Shown here in pieces: positions 1-11,683 of a stretch of 64,000 nt of DNA. A model generated the notes under the pieces. It was given only the letters and a program-made list of their open reading frames with translations, made no database searches and was not told the DNA's origin. The DNA is from Fragum whitleyi (lineage: Eukaryota; Mollusca; Bivalvia; Cardiida; Cardiidae): assembly GCA_948146395.1 (NCBI GenBank), contig OX411543.1, positions 64,348,534 through 64,412,533 on the forward strand, in the 5' to 3' direction. Each line of letters opens with the position of its first letter. The stretch's first letter is position 1. Position numbers and translations under genes: made by a program.

Positions 1-56
1 CAAGGTAGGATTAACATAAATTGGACGAAATAAGTTTAGTTTAGAATGTGCCCCCA

Positions 57-196
57 GCTGCTGTCCCACTTATGTCAACGATTATCAACCCATTGGTGGG
101 AAAGGTTAGTAGTCGGAAAGGCGAAGTGCCACCGTCGGGGATCGAACCAGGGATCTTTTGAATCGTTTGCGCTGCCACTACTCTATGACGGCGACT
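57..196 (-). repeat. tRNA-derived SINE, family B (partial)
   Basis: Read on the minus strand this begins with a tRNA-like head: a B-box-like GGTTCGATCCC motif is seen as its complement near 137-150. It continues into a body containing CCCATTGGTGGG and TCGGAAAGG motifs. The same body occurs at 7830-8040, 27008-27165 and 32530-32795, which defines the family. Confidence 0.6.
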
Positions 197-409
197 TGCA
201 ATAATTTAAAGTATTTTGATAAAGGGTCTTAAACGAAGCAGCCATGCCAAATATAAAAAATTCAAGCAATTTCTTTGGGAATTGGAAGACATTTATGCTT
301 CTCTTAAATGTAAAATCCGGTACCCCAAATCATGGGCTAATTTTTGAGTTTTGCAATTATTTGAAGAATTTTGGTATACATGCAGTGAGCCATGTTTCAT
401 GTCAAGCAT

Positions 410-626
410 AAAAGCCTTACAGTTTAAGGTTCATGTAAAGTCTTTGGGACCAAATTTTAAGGGCATTTCATTTGCCAAGAAAAAGCTATGACAGTCTTAT
501 GTTGCCCTGTTTGTGCTCATAAATAGCTTCATTTTGGTATATAATATACCTGTACATACTGCTTTTTCTCGGCTAATGAAGGCCCTTACAATTTGGTCTC
601 AAACACTTTACATGAACCTTAAGGAA
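410..626. repeat. Imperfect inverted repeat
   Basis: Arms of about 65 bp (roughly 419-489 and 561-626) are inverted copies around TTCATGTAAAG / CTTTACATGAA and GAAAAAGC / GCTTTTTC. A related sequence (TTCATGTAAGG, AAGGGCATTTTC) lies at 23415-23470. It looks like a non-autonomous foldback element. No coding potential was seen. Confidence 0.55.
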
Positions 627-769
627 GATTTCTTTATCTCCGTTGCCATTGCAACCAGTATTCCTCCTTGTTTCTAATTCTGAGAAGTATTTTGAAAGTG
701 CTTGACCCGAGGATCATTTCTTCGAATCTTTGTTAAATCTGTTACATACTTTCTGTGGCAGTTTTTTTT

Positions 770-875
770 CTTAAAAATATGGACGGAATGGACAGACAAA
801 CGAACGGACGGGCGGACGTTGGTCAATCAAAATAGCTCACTGTGGGCACTTCGTGCTCAGGTGAGCTACTAAATA
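770..875. repeat. End of GCTCAC-type mobile element
   Basis: A GGACGG-rich stretch is followed by TAGCTCACTGTGGGCACTTCGTGCTCAGGTGAGCTA (796-870 region). The GCAC..GTGC and GGTGAGC end is shared with the elements at 5940-6020, 18010-18860, 36540-36620 and 40640-41880. Confidence 0.5.
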
Positions 876-1065
876 AATCACCTAATCAATTTCACGATTT
901 TTTAATTGTACTTTGTACATACAAAAATAGTTACACAATAGTTGCGTACTAAGGAAACTTATTTATAGATATTTGGTAAATGTTTTTTTTTTCGAACAAA
1001 ACAGAATTTGCATAGATAGATACCCTTTGACGAAACAAAAGGAAAAAAGTTTCCTAAGTGACATA

Positions 1066-3726
1066 TTATTCCATCTCCTTGTCTCTTTCACGTTTCATTT
1101 CTTCGAATTGCAATAAAAGTTGTTCAACACCATTGTCATTCTTACTGCATTCAATACATCTTTCATTGCGAAGAATTTGTAAAATTATGGACTTTGGAAA
1201 GTCATCAAACGGCAAATGCGTTCTTTCCATCAAAATGATATAAATGTTATCTTTTTGTTCCCAAACGCATGTAGCGCGAGCGATATTGTAAGTATAAAAA
1301 CTCATTGAATTGTGTTCTTTGAAGTAGTTCTCACACAAAACGATCACCACATCTCGACTTTTCTCAACAGCTTGGTCTATCATGTGCCCTTCAACTTCGC
1401 CTGGTATGATATCAGATGAAAGAAAATTACTTATTCCTTTCGCATTTAGACCTATTTTTAGTTCTAAAGAAAACCTTTTCATTATTTCGTTGTCATCGTG
1501 AAATGATATAAAAATATCATATTTATATTTAAGAAGTGGTTGAAGTTCGTTTGAATCATCGCTTCTTCGCCGTTTCCTTACAATGTACCAATAATAGCGC
1601 AATGTCCATCGTTTGACGTAAATCATAACACAAATGGCAACGGAAATAACCAAAGTTACACCTATAGAAACAAGAACTATTTCAGGAGTATGTGACCTAC
1701 ACATAGCGTCAATTGATTTTATCTTTCCTTGAAATATTTCAGTTGTAAAAAGCTTGCCATCGTCTTCTATGAATGTGTAATTTTCAAAACCAATGAAAAT
1801 GTTTTTGTGGTTATCCATCCATTTTAGATACTCCTTATTTGTACATGAATATCGTATGGGATTGTTAATCAGATTAATTGTGACCTTTTTTTTAAGAGTC
1901 AATTCACTTAATTTGTCAGTAAGGAAACGAGGCAGTGTCTCTAGGGAGTTTGACTCAAGACCAATGTATGAAATGTTTTTGTTCGCAGAAATGTCTATTT
2001 CCCATTTGTCTATACCATTAAAGCTCAAATCTAAGATTTCAAGACTTTCAAGATAAGTAAGAATTGAAGTAGAAATGTCACGGATTTGATTATGTGAGAG
2101 ATTGATGGATTTAAGCTTCTTCAACGGTCGAAATATTTCTTTTGCTGATGTATTTGATAAAATATTTCCAAGAAAGTTCCTTTGAAGGTCGAGATGCCGG
2201 AGATTAGTGACATATGTAAAGAACAGAGGTCCAATATAGCTGCAGTAGTTTCTCGAAAGATTGAGGAATTGCAAAGCAGTTAAAGGACCTACAGGCCCAA
2301 CCAGTTCATGTGCTATATTGCCTGAGAAATCTAGGCTTTTTATTTTGTTATCGAATGGAAGAATTGGGAGTTTATCGACTTTATATTTCAGATTGCTGTC
2401 TTTAAAAGAAATTCTTTCGAGTCCTTTTGGGAAGGCCATGGAAGTCAAAGTAGTTGGAGTCTCATTGAAATATGGGCAATTATCTCTTTGCTGACTTATA
2501 TTTATTAAAACTTTTTCGTCAAGATATGGGCACGATGTTTTAGGAATTTGCCTACACTGCATATCAGAGTTATGTGTTTCTCTCGTGTATTCAATAGGTT
2601 TATGGAAGAAATTTTGGTAGTTCGCCTCAAGTTCTTTAAGATTAACCAAACACGCTAACTGCAACAAGTACAAATCGAAGGTAAATTGGTTGTCGTTCAA
2701 GCGAAATATTTCAAATGATTCCGGAAGCAAAAGAAGAGCATTAGTTTCAATTAGTTCTAATTTAATTCCACTTATGGCCAATTCTCGTAGCGTTGTATTT
2801 TTAAAGTAGCATACGTCTTCTTTTGAGATTCTATGACCAACGCTAAAAGTGTTATAATTTTCAGAATAATTTAAGAAATCGATCGATGTAAATTGTAACC
2901 CATACGATATGTTATGAACTGGATCGAAACCGAGTTGACGATTGAGTGAAATATCTAATCGTTTTAACAACGGCAAAACCATGAAAGTTCCGACTTCAAC
3001 TCTTAAAACTCTACAATTTGAAATGTAAAGGTTTTCTACCGAACCAAGATTAACAAAAGTATCATTTGTCAGAATTTTCAAGTTGCAGTAATAGTCGGGA
3101 TTCCCAGACAGAAAAAGATCGCGTAATTTTTTCAACCTCCTGAATTGTAGTGGAAAATTCCTATCAGGTAAACCATCGATATGTAGTGTTTGGATATTAT
3201 TAAAAAGAGGAAGAGCTGGATACGACAGCGTATGGCTTTCTTTGTCAGAAGTTTCTGTGTTCAAGAGTCGTAAGTTAAGCTCAGACAGATATTTGAGTGG
3301 TTGTAAAAATGCAGGGTCCTGTCCCTTGTATATTCCCGACATACTGTTCCTTGAAATGTCAAGCTTTGTGAGATTTTGAAATCCTCTAAATGATGAACTA
3401 CTTATATTTCTTATTCCACAATTGCGCATTGTTAGAAATAGAATATGCTCACAGCCAATTAAGACATCCATCTGGACGGTTGAAATGTTCTGTGATTCAA
3501 TTCGCAATTCTTCAACTCTTTTGTTTATTCTAACAGTTGCACAAACTTGGCGAAGATCTACATTTCCGCCATTACAAACCATCCTCGTGGCGTTTGACAT
3601 GATATTTGAATACTCGTTTGTCTTTGTACAAATGCATTTAGCTTCCGGACCACAGGGGAAGGAACCTTCTGACCCATTTGGGAAAGCCATTGTCAAAATC
3701 ATCACGACAAAGGAAAGGAAACCCAT
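1066..3726 (-). CDS. Toll-like receptor, intronless
   Basis: Single-pass pattern-recognition receptor: an extracellular leucine-rich-repeat domain senses ligand and a cytosolic TIR domain recruits MyD88-type adaptors. From the Met at 3726 the product has 886 residues. An upstream in-frame Met at 3813 adds 29 residues but places the hydrophobic signal MGFLSFVVMILTMAF internally, so 3726 is preferred. In order: signal peptide 1-21; Cys-containing LRR N-cap (CGPEAKCIC) at about 25-65; at least eight LxxLxLxxN repeats (for example LTKLDISRNS, LRHLDLQRN, LEILDLSFN); a central Cys-rich break (DMQCRQIPKTSC...DNC); further LRRs; LRR C-cap at 622-679; transmembrane helix at about 682-704 followed by KRW and RKRRR stop-transfer residues; TIR domain at about 735-862. 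TIR box 1 is YDIFISFHDD and box 2 is SDIIPGE. The FW of box 3 is not evident. The gene is uninterrupted, as many bivalve TLRs are. Ligand and orthology cannot be told. Confidence 0.93.
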   Translation of the reverse strand: MGFLSFVVMILTMAFPNGSEGSFPCGPEAKCICTKTNEYSNIMSNATRMVCNGGNVDLRQVCATVRINKRVEELRIESQNISTVQMDVLIGCEHILFLTMRNCGIRNISSSSFRGFQNLTKLDISRNSMSGIYKGQDPAFLQPLKYLSELNLRLLNTETSDKESHTLSYPALPLFNNIQTLHIDGLPDRNFPLQFRRLKKLRDLFLSGNPDYYCNLKILTNDTFVNLGSVENLYISNCRVLRVEVGTFMVLPLLKRLDISLNRQLGFDPVHNISYGLQFTSIDFLNYSENYNTFSVGHRISKEDVCYFKNTTLRELAISGIKLELIETNALLLLPESFEIFRLNDNQFTFDLYLLQLACLVNLKELEANYQNFFHKPIEYTRETHNSDMQCRQIPKTSCPYLDEKVLINISQQRDNCPYFNETPTTLTSMAFPKGLERISFKDSNLKYKVDKLPILPFDNKIKSLDFSGNIAHELVGPVGPLTALQFLNLSRNYCSYIGPLFFTYVTNLRHLDLQRNFLGNILSNTSAKEIFRPLKKLKSINLSHNQIRDISTSILTYLESLEILDLSFNGIDKWEIDISANKNISYIGLESNSLETLPRFLTDKLSELTLKKKVTINLINNPIRYSCTNKEYLKWMDNHKNIFIGFENYTFIEDDGKLFTTEIFQGKIKSIDAMCRSHTPEIVLVSIGVTLVISVAICVMIYVKRWTLRYYWYIVRKRRRSDDSNELQPLLKYKYDIFISFHDDNEIMKRFSLELKIGLNAKGISNFLSSDIIPGEVEGHMIDQAVEKSRDVVIVLCENYFKEHNSMSFYTYNIARATCVWEQKDNIYIILMERTHLPFDDFPKSIILQILRNERCIECSKNDNGVEQLLLQFEEMKRERDKEME

Positions 3727-3826
3727 CCTGTAAGGGGACTCGGTTCTGCATAAACAAACTGCTCTGAAATTCATAAAATGAACACGTAGGTATGTCACAA
3801 AACCCACCTGCACTTTGTTCCATAAA

Positions 3827-4890
3827 AAGTTTGTGACTATGACGGTTAAAACAGCATAATCTATTATGATTCTAGAAGTGAGTGGGGCATATTAGGATGG
3901 ACGGACGAATGAACAGACATGCATACATATAGCTGCAATAATGTACCCCTCTCTCTGATATGCTGCCGGTCGAGGATCCCACATCAGACTATCGAAAGGG
4001 ATGGGGGTAGGTTATCGCAACTAGCATACATATTGAAACCTAAATAACCCCTTTCACTTTGTAGGTTTAGGGGTAAATATATTAGTCAACCCTTATCCCC
4101 CTGAATTTGGGTCTTATTTAAAAAGTCAATTTAGTTGGACATTTCACCAGTTGGCCCAAGTTTGCCTACACAAATTCATTTGAAATCAAACAGGCGGCGT
4201 AAACTAAGATCAGTTTGCGCCATTATTCAGGCTGATCTTAGGCCATACCGACTGCCTAAGATTGATGTAAGACATGAATATCTGTGAGCATTATAAGCCA
4301 TAGAGGATAATTGTATGTTTCATTATCTGAAGCATTTGGTCAACTGACTCGATCTCGTTACAAGAAGAAGCATAACGTCATCGTAATTTTCATTGGCTCA
4401 TCGAGGTGTAAACAAATCTTAACAAGATATTAAAAGAAACGACGTTTCGCTAGCGATATATCCCGAGGGTAATGAATTGAGAGTAACGTTATTTGCTTTG
4501 CGCGTGGGCTCCGAAGATGTAAAATTCCGAAATGAAAATAGAACAGTGTACAGTGTAAATTCATAGTTATTAGAAAATAACATAAAGAAAAAAAATATAG
4601 AAACAAAGAAAGAACATACAAGGAAAATGCATTTCAATTTAGTCAAAAGAAATAAAATCAATAATCCTACCTGGCATAAAGGAATTTGGATCTTGAGTTT
4701 TTATTTGAAAGAAAGAACAAGTTTGTGTTCGATTTTCTTCCTGTGACACCTAACTGATAAGTTAAGCCCAACTTTACCCAATAGATAACAATTGGGGTTA
4801 TTCCCACAACTTTTTACACCAATGTGCTACAAAGATTCAATCAGATACAAAATTTAACAGCACTCTATGCCATTTCTATTTTATTTACTG
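3827..4890. other. Intergenic DNA, one short hairpin
   Basis: Region upstream of the TLR gene. A hairpin-like AAGATCAGTTTGCGCC..AGGCTGATCTT sits at 4207-4241; similar units are at 12889-12932, 36965-37000 and 39136-39175. No exon or RNA gene was recognised, and no promoter could be assigned with confidence. Confidence 0.4.
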
Positions 4891-4894
4891 GTTC

Positions 4895-6020
4895 TTGAAA
4901 CTGAAACAAGAGGGCCAAGATAGCCCTGAGTTAACACTTTCAAGGATAATTATAACATGAAATAAAATTTCACATTATGCTTTACTTTACATATGTAGCT
5001 TAATATTGATAAAAGACTTTCTACTATAATGCCTTCTTTAAAGAAGTTTTAAAGTCCTTATTTGTTATTGACATGAAAAATTGGAAAACCGTTTTGACCT
5101 CCAGAGCGCTAACAAGTATAATGTCATTAAGTTCTCCTTTTCTGTGATTTTCAATTGAACATTCAAGTTTTCAAAAAGGTTCATCCTTGTAACTGGTAAT
5201 TTTTCTATCTAAATTTCATTGGGATTGGGCCAGTATTTTGGCCCTTAGAGTACTAACAAAGATTTTGTCATAAATGCCCCTTTTCCGGCGATATGCAATG
5301 GAATAATCCGGTTTTCAAAAGGTTATATCCTTACAACGTGTCAAACATTCTGATTATGTTTCATGAAGAATGTGAAAACTTTATTGTCTCTAGAGTTCTC
5401 ACAAGGATTTTGCCGTTAAGGCCCCCTCTCCAGTGATGTACGGCGGAAAAAATCCAATTTTCTATAGGGCTCATCTTTGTAACCAGTCAAACATTCTTAT
5501 CAAGTTTCATGAAGATTGGGCCAAACTTGTTGCTTTCTAGAGTTATATCAAGGATTTTGTCATTAAGTCCCCTTTTCCCGTGATACTCGATTGAACGAAC
5601 CAATTTTCATAAAAGGTTCATCCTCGTGATAAGACAAACATTCTGACCAAGTTTCATGAACATAAGGCAAAACTTGTTGAAACTACACCGATCATTTAGA
5701 CACAATTTCCTATAAATTGCGATGGAACGAGTTTTCAATCGCATTTATCTTTCTGACCAAGTTTCAAGAAGATTGGGTCAAAATTATGGCCTGTAGCACT
5801 AACAAGGATTTTGCCATTCAGGCCTCTTTTCCCGTGATATGAGATGGAAAGTTCCGACTTCATTAAAAACAATCTGGCCAAGTTTCACGAGTTTCTCTGG
5901 AGGGCTAATTAGGTAATTGTTGACGACGCACAACGGACGACGGAAGGCAGACGACGGACTTTCAATGCACAAAAACTCACCTTGAGCATGTTGTACTCTG
6001 GTGAGCTTAAAGTCACTGAT
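4895..6020. repeat. GCTCAC-type element with internal tandem units
   Basis: About six diverged units of roughly 130-150 bp repeat the phrases AACATTCTGACCAAGTTTCATGAAGATTGGGCC, TAACAAGGATTTTGTCATTAAG and CCCCTTTTCCCGTGATAT (each shown here only as a diagnostic part). The right end carries CAACGGACGACGG and CTCACCTTGAGC...GGTGAGC. The same units occur in opposite orientation at 18010-18860. No open reading frame is maintained, so this looks like a non-autonomous element. Confidence 0.7.
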
Positions 6021-6848
6021 TTGTCTAAATACGATCAGAAAAAAATTACTGTATTTCTTGTTAGATGTTTCTTTCAACTGTAAAACCGTCTTGTAGTAAC
6101 TTTTGATGTGTCAAACAAAACACCAATCAATAAATTCTTAAGGCACACTTTATTATTTTCTGAAGACCAAAATTCCACTTGAGGGAGGATTTGTTCTTTA
6201 TGAAATTTGTAAGTAATGCCCATACTTGGCATAGACCCAAGACAAAAGCAGCCCGTAGGAAAGAAAAAATGGGTGAAAGGTTATTTTACTTTTTCTTCCC
6301 AGTTTGGGGAATCTTTGATTAATGATTGCTTACTGTTGTTTTAAGTTATCACTACATCTGAAGGAGACTCTTTGGAAATAAACTTAAAACAACTCCTAAT
6401 CAGTCACACAAATAAAGCACGAAAGGTATTGCTTGATAAAGTTAAAGATGCAAGCACTTGTTCAGTTCTGATAGCACGTTCACTTGGTAGATCTATACAG
6501 TCTAAACCAAGTCTATCAAAAACTATTTCGTGGAAAGCAATTTAACTTGCATGAGAAAATTTGTACACCAAATTTCAGAATTATGTTAATTCTGAAATGT
6601 GGGTGGGATAATTAAAAAAAATCTCATCATTTAATGTCTTAAATAATGTTTTCTCTGCTTACTTTTTTTCAGCGACCTTTAAGGTATTGAACATATAGTG
6701 ATTTTTCAACAACATAACGGTATATCCTCGCCTGAAATGTTGGAAATTCACTGCATTCTTCGAGTTTGTTCAAAAAAGGCTTCGCAATGGTATAAAATGA
6801 TCAAAATTCAATCATAAAGATTAAATCATTGCGCTATTTCATTATCTT
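6021..6848. other. Intergenic DNA, nothing recognised
   Basis: AT-rich DNA with stops in all frames. I see no exon, RNA gene or strong repeat structure. Confidence 0.4.
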
Positions 6849-7087
6849 GGCCCGTTTTACTAAATTTCTTACGAAAATTTTGATCGTAAGTCAAAATCAC
6901 AAATCGTACCTGGTGCTTTCATTTCTAGTTAGATTCTGCCTTGTAATTTCTCATTAGAATCGTCTTTAGAAGACGATTCTAATGAAATAATGCACGGTAG
7001 AATTCCTTATTTCGTTACCACTGTAGAAGCGACTTTAATTTTGCCTTACGCAGAAAATGATCGTAAGATGTTTAGTAAAATGGGCCC
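6849..7087. mobile_element. MITE family Q copy 1
   Basis: The ends are inverted: GGCCCGTTTTACTAAATTTC at the left and TTTAGTAAAATGGGCCC at the right. The interior carries the hairpin ATCGTCTTTAGAAGACGAT (6959-6977). A second copy with the same ends lies at 60585-60832. It has no coding capacity. Confidence 0.65.
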
Positions 7088-7139
7088 CCGGTGTGGATTT
7101 AGAGCGTCTGCTTGGTCCGTGAAGACACGCGAACAAAAA

Positions 7140-7765
7140 AGTTCGTATATTTTAGTAAAGAGGAGGTAATACAATATCGCTAATTTCGTCCAATTTTGAC
7201 GAAATTGGCGATATTATATTACCTCCGTTGATTTTTACACAAAACTCACTAACTCAATTTCATTCTAATATAATGCCAACTTCTTTCACCCTGTCAATTT
7301 CTCGATGTCTTTACAGTTAATAACATCGTGAAATTGACAAAATGATTGATATTGGAACGATGTTGAAATGAAATTTAAAGAATGTGTGCAGCTTGTTTTG
7401 GGTGGAATTAAAGGGAAAAATCCCGTATCGCTAATTTTGTTCAAGATGAACAAAATTAGCGATGTTTAAAAACTCCCTTTTATAAAATATACGCAATTTG
7501 CTATTTGTGAGTCTTTGTGGACCAATCAGACAATTAAAATCCACATCAGCAAATAAAATCGTAGAAATATTTGATCGATTTTAGTTCAATGGTGATAGTT
7601 TTTACGATTTTGAAATGTATTCTAATGATTTCGGAGCATTTTTATCGATTTGAGTGAGTGTTCGGAATGAATGAATGAATGAATGGAGCGCTAAAGTGAA
7701 TGATTTAGAATGATTTTGATCGGAATGAGTGTCAATTTTACGATGTTTTAACTGTAACTGTTGCC
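7140..7765. mobile_element. MITE family A, two adjoining copies
   Basis: Family A is defined by the terminal repeat TACAGTTAACAACATCGTGA, here diverged, and an internal dyad around GAGGTAATNNAATATCGC...AACAAAATTAGCGAT. At 7160-7225 a strong hairpin pairs GGAGGTAATACAATATCGC with its complement. A right half ends at about 7318, where a second copy starts with TTACAGTTAATAACATCG and runs to GATGTTTTAACTGTAA at about 7758. Other copies are at 14470, 15116, 25355, 28865, 38571, 48535, 62301 and 62695. Confidence 0.7.
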
Positions 7766-7829
7766 CGCACAATACTATCCGAATAGAACATACAGTATTA
7801 AAACTCCTCATACTTATCAGTAAGTACGT

Positions 7830-8045
7830 GCCCGACGGCGGCACTCATTCTTTCCGACGATTTGTCACCAACCAATGGGATGATAATTCGTAGACCTATG
7901 TGTGATGGCAGCTGGAGGCTAGGAAAGGATGTGGTGGTAGTAGAGGTGAGAGAAATACCTGGAGTCCGTTGATAGGTGCTCCAGCCGCCGCGATATAGCT
8001 GGCAGATTGTTGAAAGCGGCGTAAAAGCACATTCAACGAACAAAC
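7830..8045 (+). repeat. SINE family B body, headless
   Basis: Contains CGACGGCGGCACTCATTC, TTTCCGACGA, GCAGCTGGAGGCTAGGAAAG and CCGCCGCGATATAGCTG, matching the reverse complement of the copy at 32530-32795. The tRNA-like head is absent, as expected for a 5'-truncated or body-only copy. Confidence 0.6.
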
Positions 8046-8357
8046 TGATGTACACAATGCTTACTTAAAAGTGGATTCTATACATTTGAGTTGATAAAGC
8101 TTACAGGAGCGCATTCTGGATATTATGAAATTGGAAAATTGAAACGACGGATTAAAATTGACTATTTTGCAAACAGATATAACCGATTCGTATTTTTCCA
8201 CAAAACCTTTACAGATAAATTTTGCCCACAAGTTAACATATAATTGGAAGAGAGAAAAAAGAAGCGCAATACACAAGAATGAAAACTCTGTAATTCGTCA
8301 TATACAGTTTTCGTTCTTAACGTGGTAGGCGAAATAGAACCAAAAAAATGAAGAGAG

Positions 8358-8428
8358 GGCCAAGCCGGGATTCGAACCCGGGACCTCGCGCACCCGAAGC
8401 GCGAATCATACCCCTAGACCACTTGGCC
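8358..8428 (-). tRNA. tRNA-Pro(CGG)
   Basis: The minus strand folds into a full cloverleaf of 71 nt. The acceptor stem GGCCAAG pairs perfectly with CTTGGCC. The D arm is GTCTAGGGGTATGAT. The anticodon stem CGCGC/GCGCG closes the loop TTCGGGT with anticodon CGG. The variable loop is AGGTC, and the T arm CCGGG-TTCGAAT-CCCGG contains the B box. No intron is seen. It differs from SINE heads in having every stem paired and no attached SINE body, so it is probably a functional gene transcribed by RNA polymerase III. Confidence 0.93.
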
Positions 8429-8459
8429 GACGGCTCTCAACGGAGACATTTACAATTTT

Positions 8460-9285
8460 GATATCTTATTGTGCGAATACCCTTTTTAAATGTTCAAAAT
8501 GCGCAAAAGGACCATCTTGGAACTCGGTAGAATAGATATTAGATAAAGACACTGGATCTATCAGAGGTCAATTAGAGGTTGAATTTTCCAGCCAATTATA
8601 CTGTATGCACTGTGATTGTTCTTGATTCAGAAAATTTCAAAGAAAGCGAAAAGCATGATTCCTGTCCGCAGTTGAATTTAACATGGCCATTGTTGTTCGG
8701 AAAGTTTTGAAACAACGCTTTATCTTTTAAATAAACCGCCGTACATATCTTAAAATTATCGTAAAAATGAATAACGTTTACTCCACTCATATACTCACTT
8801 AAAATCATTAGAATTTTTTTATGAAACACAAAATAGGACGTTTGTTTACCTAAAGGTACTATAAAGCTGCAAAACTCGAACCATTATCGTGAAACGTAAC
8901 AAGCTAAAAATATTTCCCATTAAAAATCCTATACGTTCAGATAGCAAAGTTATTAGAAAATCACGTCTCAACCTGTTCATGATATTTTTTTATATTTGCA
9001 CAAATAATAATAAATCTTCGTCCAAGGCTCCTATTGTTAAACGCATACGCTCAATTTGACAAAATGACGTCACGTAATATGCATCACGCTTGACTCTAAC
9101 TTTCGGAATTTCAAAGAAGACATGGAAACAAAATTGAAATAAATTTGAAAGGTGGATTTGTTCGTGAGATTCATGATAATTTTTCTGAAAAAAAAAATAT
9201 GACGATTATTTTTTCCTAAATAAGAAGTCGAAAGGTCATCCGTTAGTTACAATCTTTCTGCCCATCAATACACAAAGAAAAAAGT
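8460..9285. other. Intergenic DNA, nothing recognised
   Basis: AT-rich sequence without convincing exons, RNA genes or repeats of the families named here. Confidence 0.4.
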
Positions 9286-9289
9286 ATTG

Positions 9290-10807
9290 CAACATCCGAT
9301 TTTCAATTATCCCTTTCCTGTTTTACAAAATTTTGGACCTGTCCAAATTCAAAGGTTTGGCAGACGAAAATTAATCAAAGTGCTGTCAGCACTGTAAATC
9401 GGACATCATTGAGAGGCTGGGACAGTGCAATAGTTCGCCAATCAAAAGAGCTCAAATTTGGACAATAAAAGTTGGTAAAATATTTGCCCAATTTGTGAGT
9501 TTTTGTCTTAACACTTCATCTTTTCGAGGACATCGCCAGCTCATCCAACCTCGTGGGTCCGATTTTGAAAGTTTGCTGATTTTATAGCCCTCTGCTAGTC
9601 TAAATTATTTCTTAGCAGATTTTTTTACGTTGTTATAATGAGCACACGCCAAGCTAAAAGCTTGTCTGTTAATATTATTCCTCTCTCTGGAGTTTGAAAG
9701 CCTGTTTAGCAACAAAACATTTTTCATTAAACTATTTACAATTTTGATTAACAACATGTTTGTTTTTCAAGCATTGGGTTTTCCTAAATACTTTAAATGC
9801 ATTTTCCCTCAAGAAACACGTGAAATCGGCAACTATGCAACTATATCTTTGGTTTCTGACCAATCGATTAAATCTAGCAGCACTCTATGATTATTCATGA
9901 GTTGTTCTAAAAATAGATCGCTCTTACTGCTATCCTATATCAGTTTATCGTATGTTTTTGTCGGTTTATTTGTTGTTGAATAATTTTTCTTCATACTCAA
10001 ATTTGAATTTATTGTAAATAGGATTGGAGCGTGATCAGAGCGCTCATTGACATCAAATATTTCAAAATTACAAAATTATTTCTATTTGTTAACACAAAGT
10101 CAACAGTACTCATTCCACCAGTAGACTTCCCACGCTCCCTGTCAGAGTGCAGACGACCAATGACCAATGACAAACAACTTAATTGACACATTTCGAGCAG
10201 ACGATGTCCATTGTATCTACCACGTGGTGTGAATTTACGCGTGGGTTTTAACCGAGAGATAATCATAACAGAATTTGATTGGTTGTCAGCCCTACAACTG
10301 GTAAATGACCGTTCCAGAAAAAAATCAGAGTAGTAATATTGTAAGTGCTACAAATTTATTGTACAGTTAACCTATTGTACGTTTCAAATCCTTTACTCAA
10401 CCGAAAATCTTGTTATAAACACTGAAAATACTAACTGGTAATTACTAAAAGCGAAAATTACATCAAATTTTGTATTAGCATCTTCTCTATTTGTCGAAAA
10501 GTAAATAAGATAAAAACAAAGTTTGTAGATTGTGACTGAAAAGGCCGTTTCTTCGGTGTTTGAAAACACATTATTTGGTTTGAACACATTGCTCAGAAGA
10601 TAAAGGTAAAAATGTACTGGGTCAAACAGACTGGATTTCTGGAAACCGGTATATAATATAATTTGAAAAATAACCATTCAGTAGGGTAGAAAATAGTGTG
10701 GAAAAAGAAAAAATTGCTTGTCTGAAGCAATTTCTTCTTTTTTCACAATGTTTTCTCAATCATAAAATTACAGGCACGTAAAAAGCAGGGATTAAACAGC
10801 AAAGGGT
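9290..10807. mobile_element. Foldback-family element, diverged copy
   Basis: Segments at 9310-9385 (TTTACAAAATTTTGGACCTG, CAAATTCAAAGGTTTGGCAG) and 10658-10807 (AAAATAACCATTCAGTAGGG, GCACGTAAAAAGCAGGGATT) match the two halves of the arm that appears twice, inverted, at 40022-40243 and 42375-42600. Here the two halves are separated by about 1.3 kb of unrecognised DNA, suggesting an insertion or a different family member. Confidence 0.5.
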
Positions 10808-11683
10808 TATGAAAATCAAAACAAAGGCGATTTGTGATAATTGGCGTAAGAAAATAGACATAAGAAAATATTTTTAGTGGACCTTATAATCTTCAATGAA
10901 ACGGAAAAATGACTTTACTAATCCATGTCAGCCATTTCTTGCACTTTTTTGCCATTTTAACAAGAATAAGTTTTTCAACAAATATTCTTCCTTGCTCAAC
11001 TATGGCTGCATCAACTAAGCTAGGTGAGATTTAGATCTGAAAACTGTCTTTAATCCTAGAGTAGTTATCGCGATAACTGTGCGGTCAGTTTTGCATATAT
11101 CTAGAGGCAGCGACATTCATTGAACCAACTCTTCTACTCATACCCTAGATCAGAGGTTGCATATCAATGCCGTCATTCGTCTTGCAACACCTGGCACAGC
11201 AGAGTCGGATTTTGACATTGAAGTAATTGTTCTCATATTTGGCGTCCAAAATTATGTCTCATAAAAGCTCTATTAGCTTCACATCTGGTTTTATTGAAAA
11301 TAAATTAATCTCTACTTAATTCAAATGTAGCAATACTTTTTTCTTTGTGTATACTTAAATTCAAAGATATTTTTGCAAGGTCAAATAAAAATCGTACCTA
11401 TATAGAAATCGGGTCAATTCTTACTTTCATGAATCATATAATGTTCGGTCGAAACGTCTGTCTCATTTTTATTTCAGACAAGCTTGTATTCGATTAGAAA
11501 AGTGTCAACTCGTCTAAGTCATACAAAGCTCTGAATTTGGCTCGACACTGTTAAAAACGTTGTAATGCGCCCGGTGTAACATTGATTGAGATCGGCAAAT
11601 TTTCTGAAATTTTGCCTACATTAAGATGAACGATTAAGTCCTATATGTACCGTATAAACGGTTTGTTATTTTCAACTAATCAC
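10808..11683. other. Intergenic DNA, nothing recognised
   Basis: No exon, RNA gene or clear repeat seen. This interval would hold the promoter and 5' UTR of the PHM gene if the first coding exon at 12468 is also near the transcript start, but I cannot identify core promoter elements. Confidence 0.35.
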
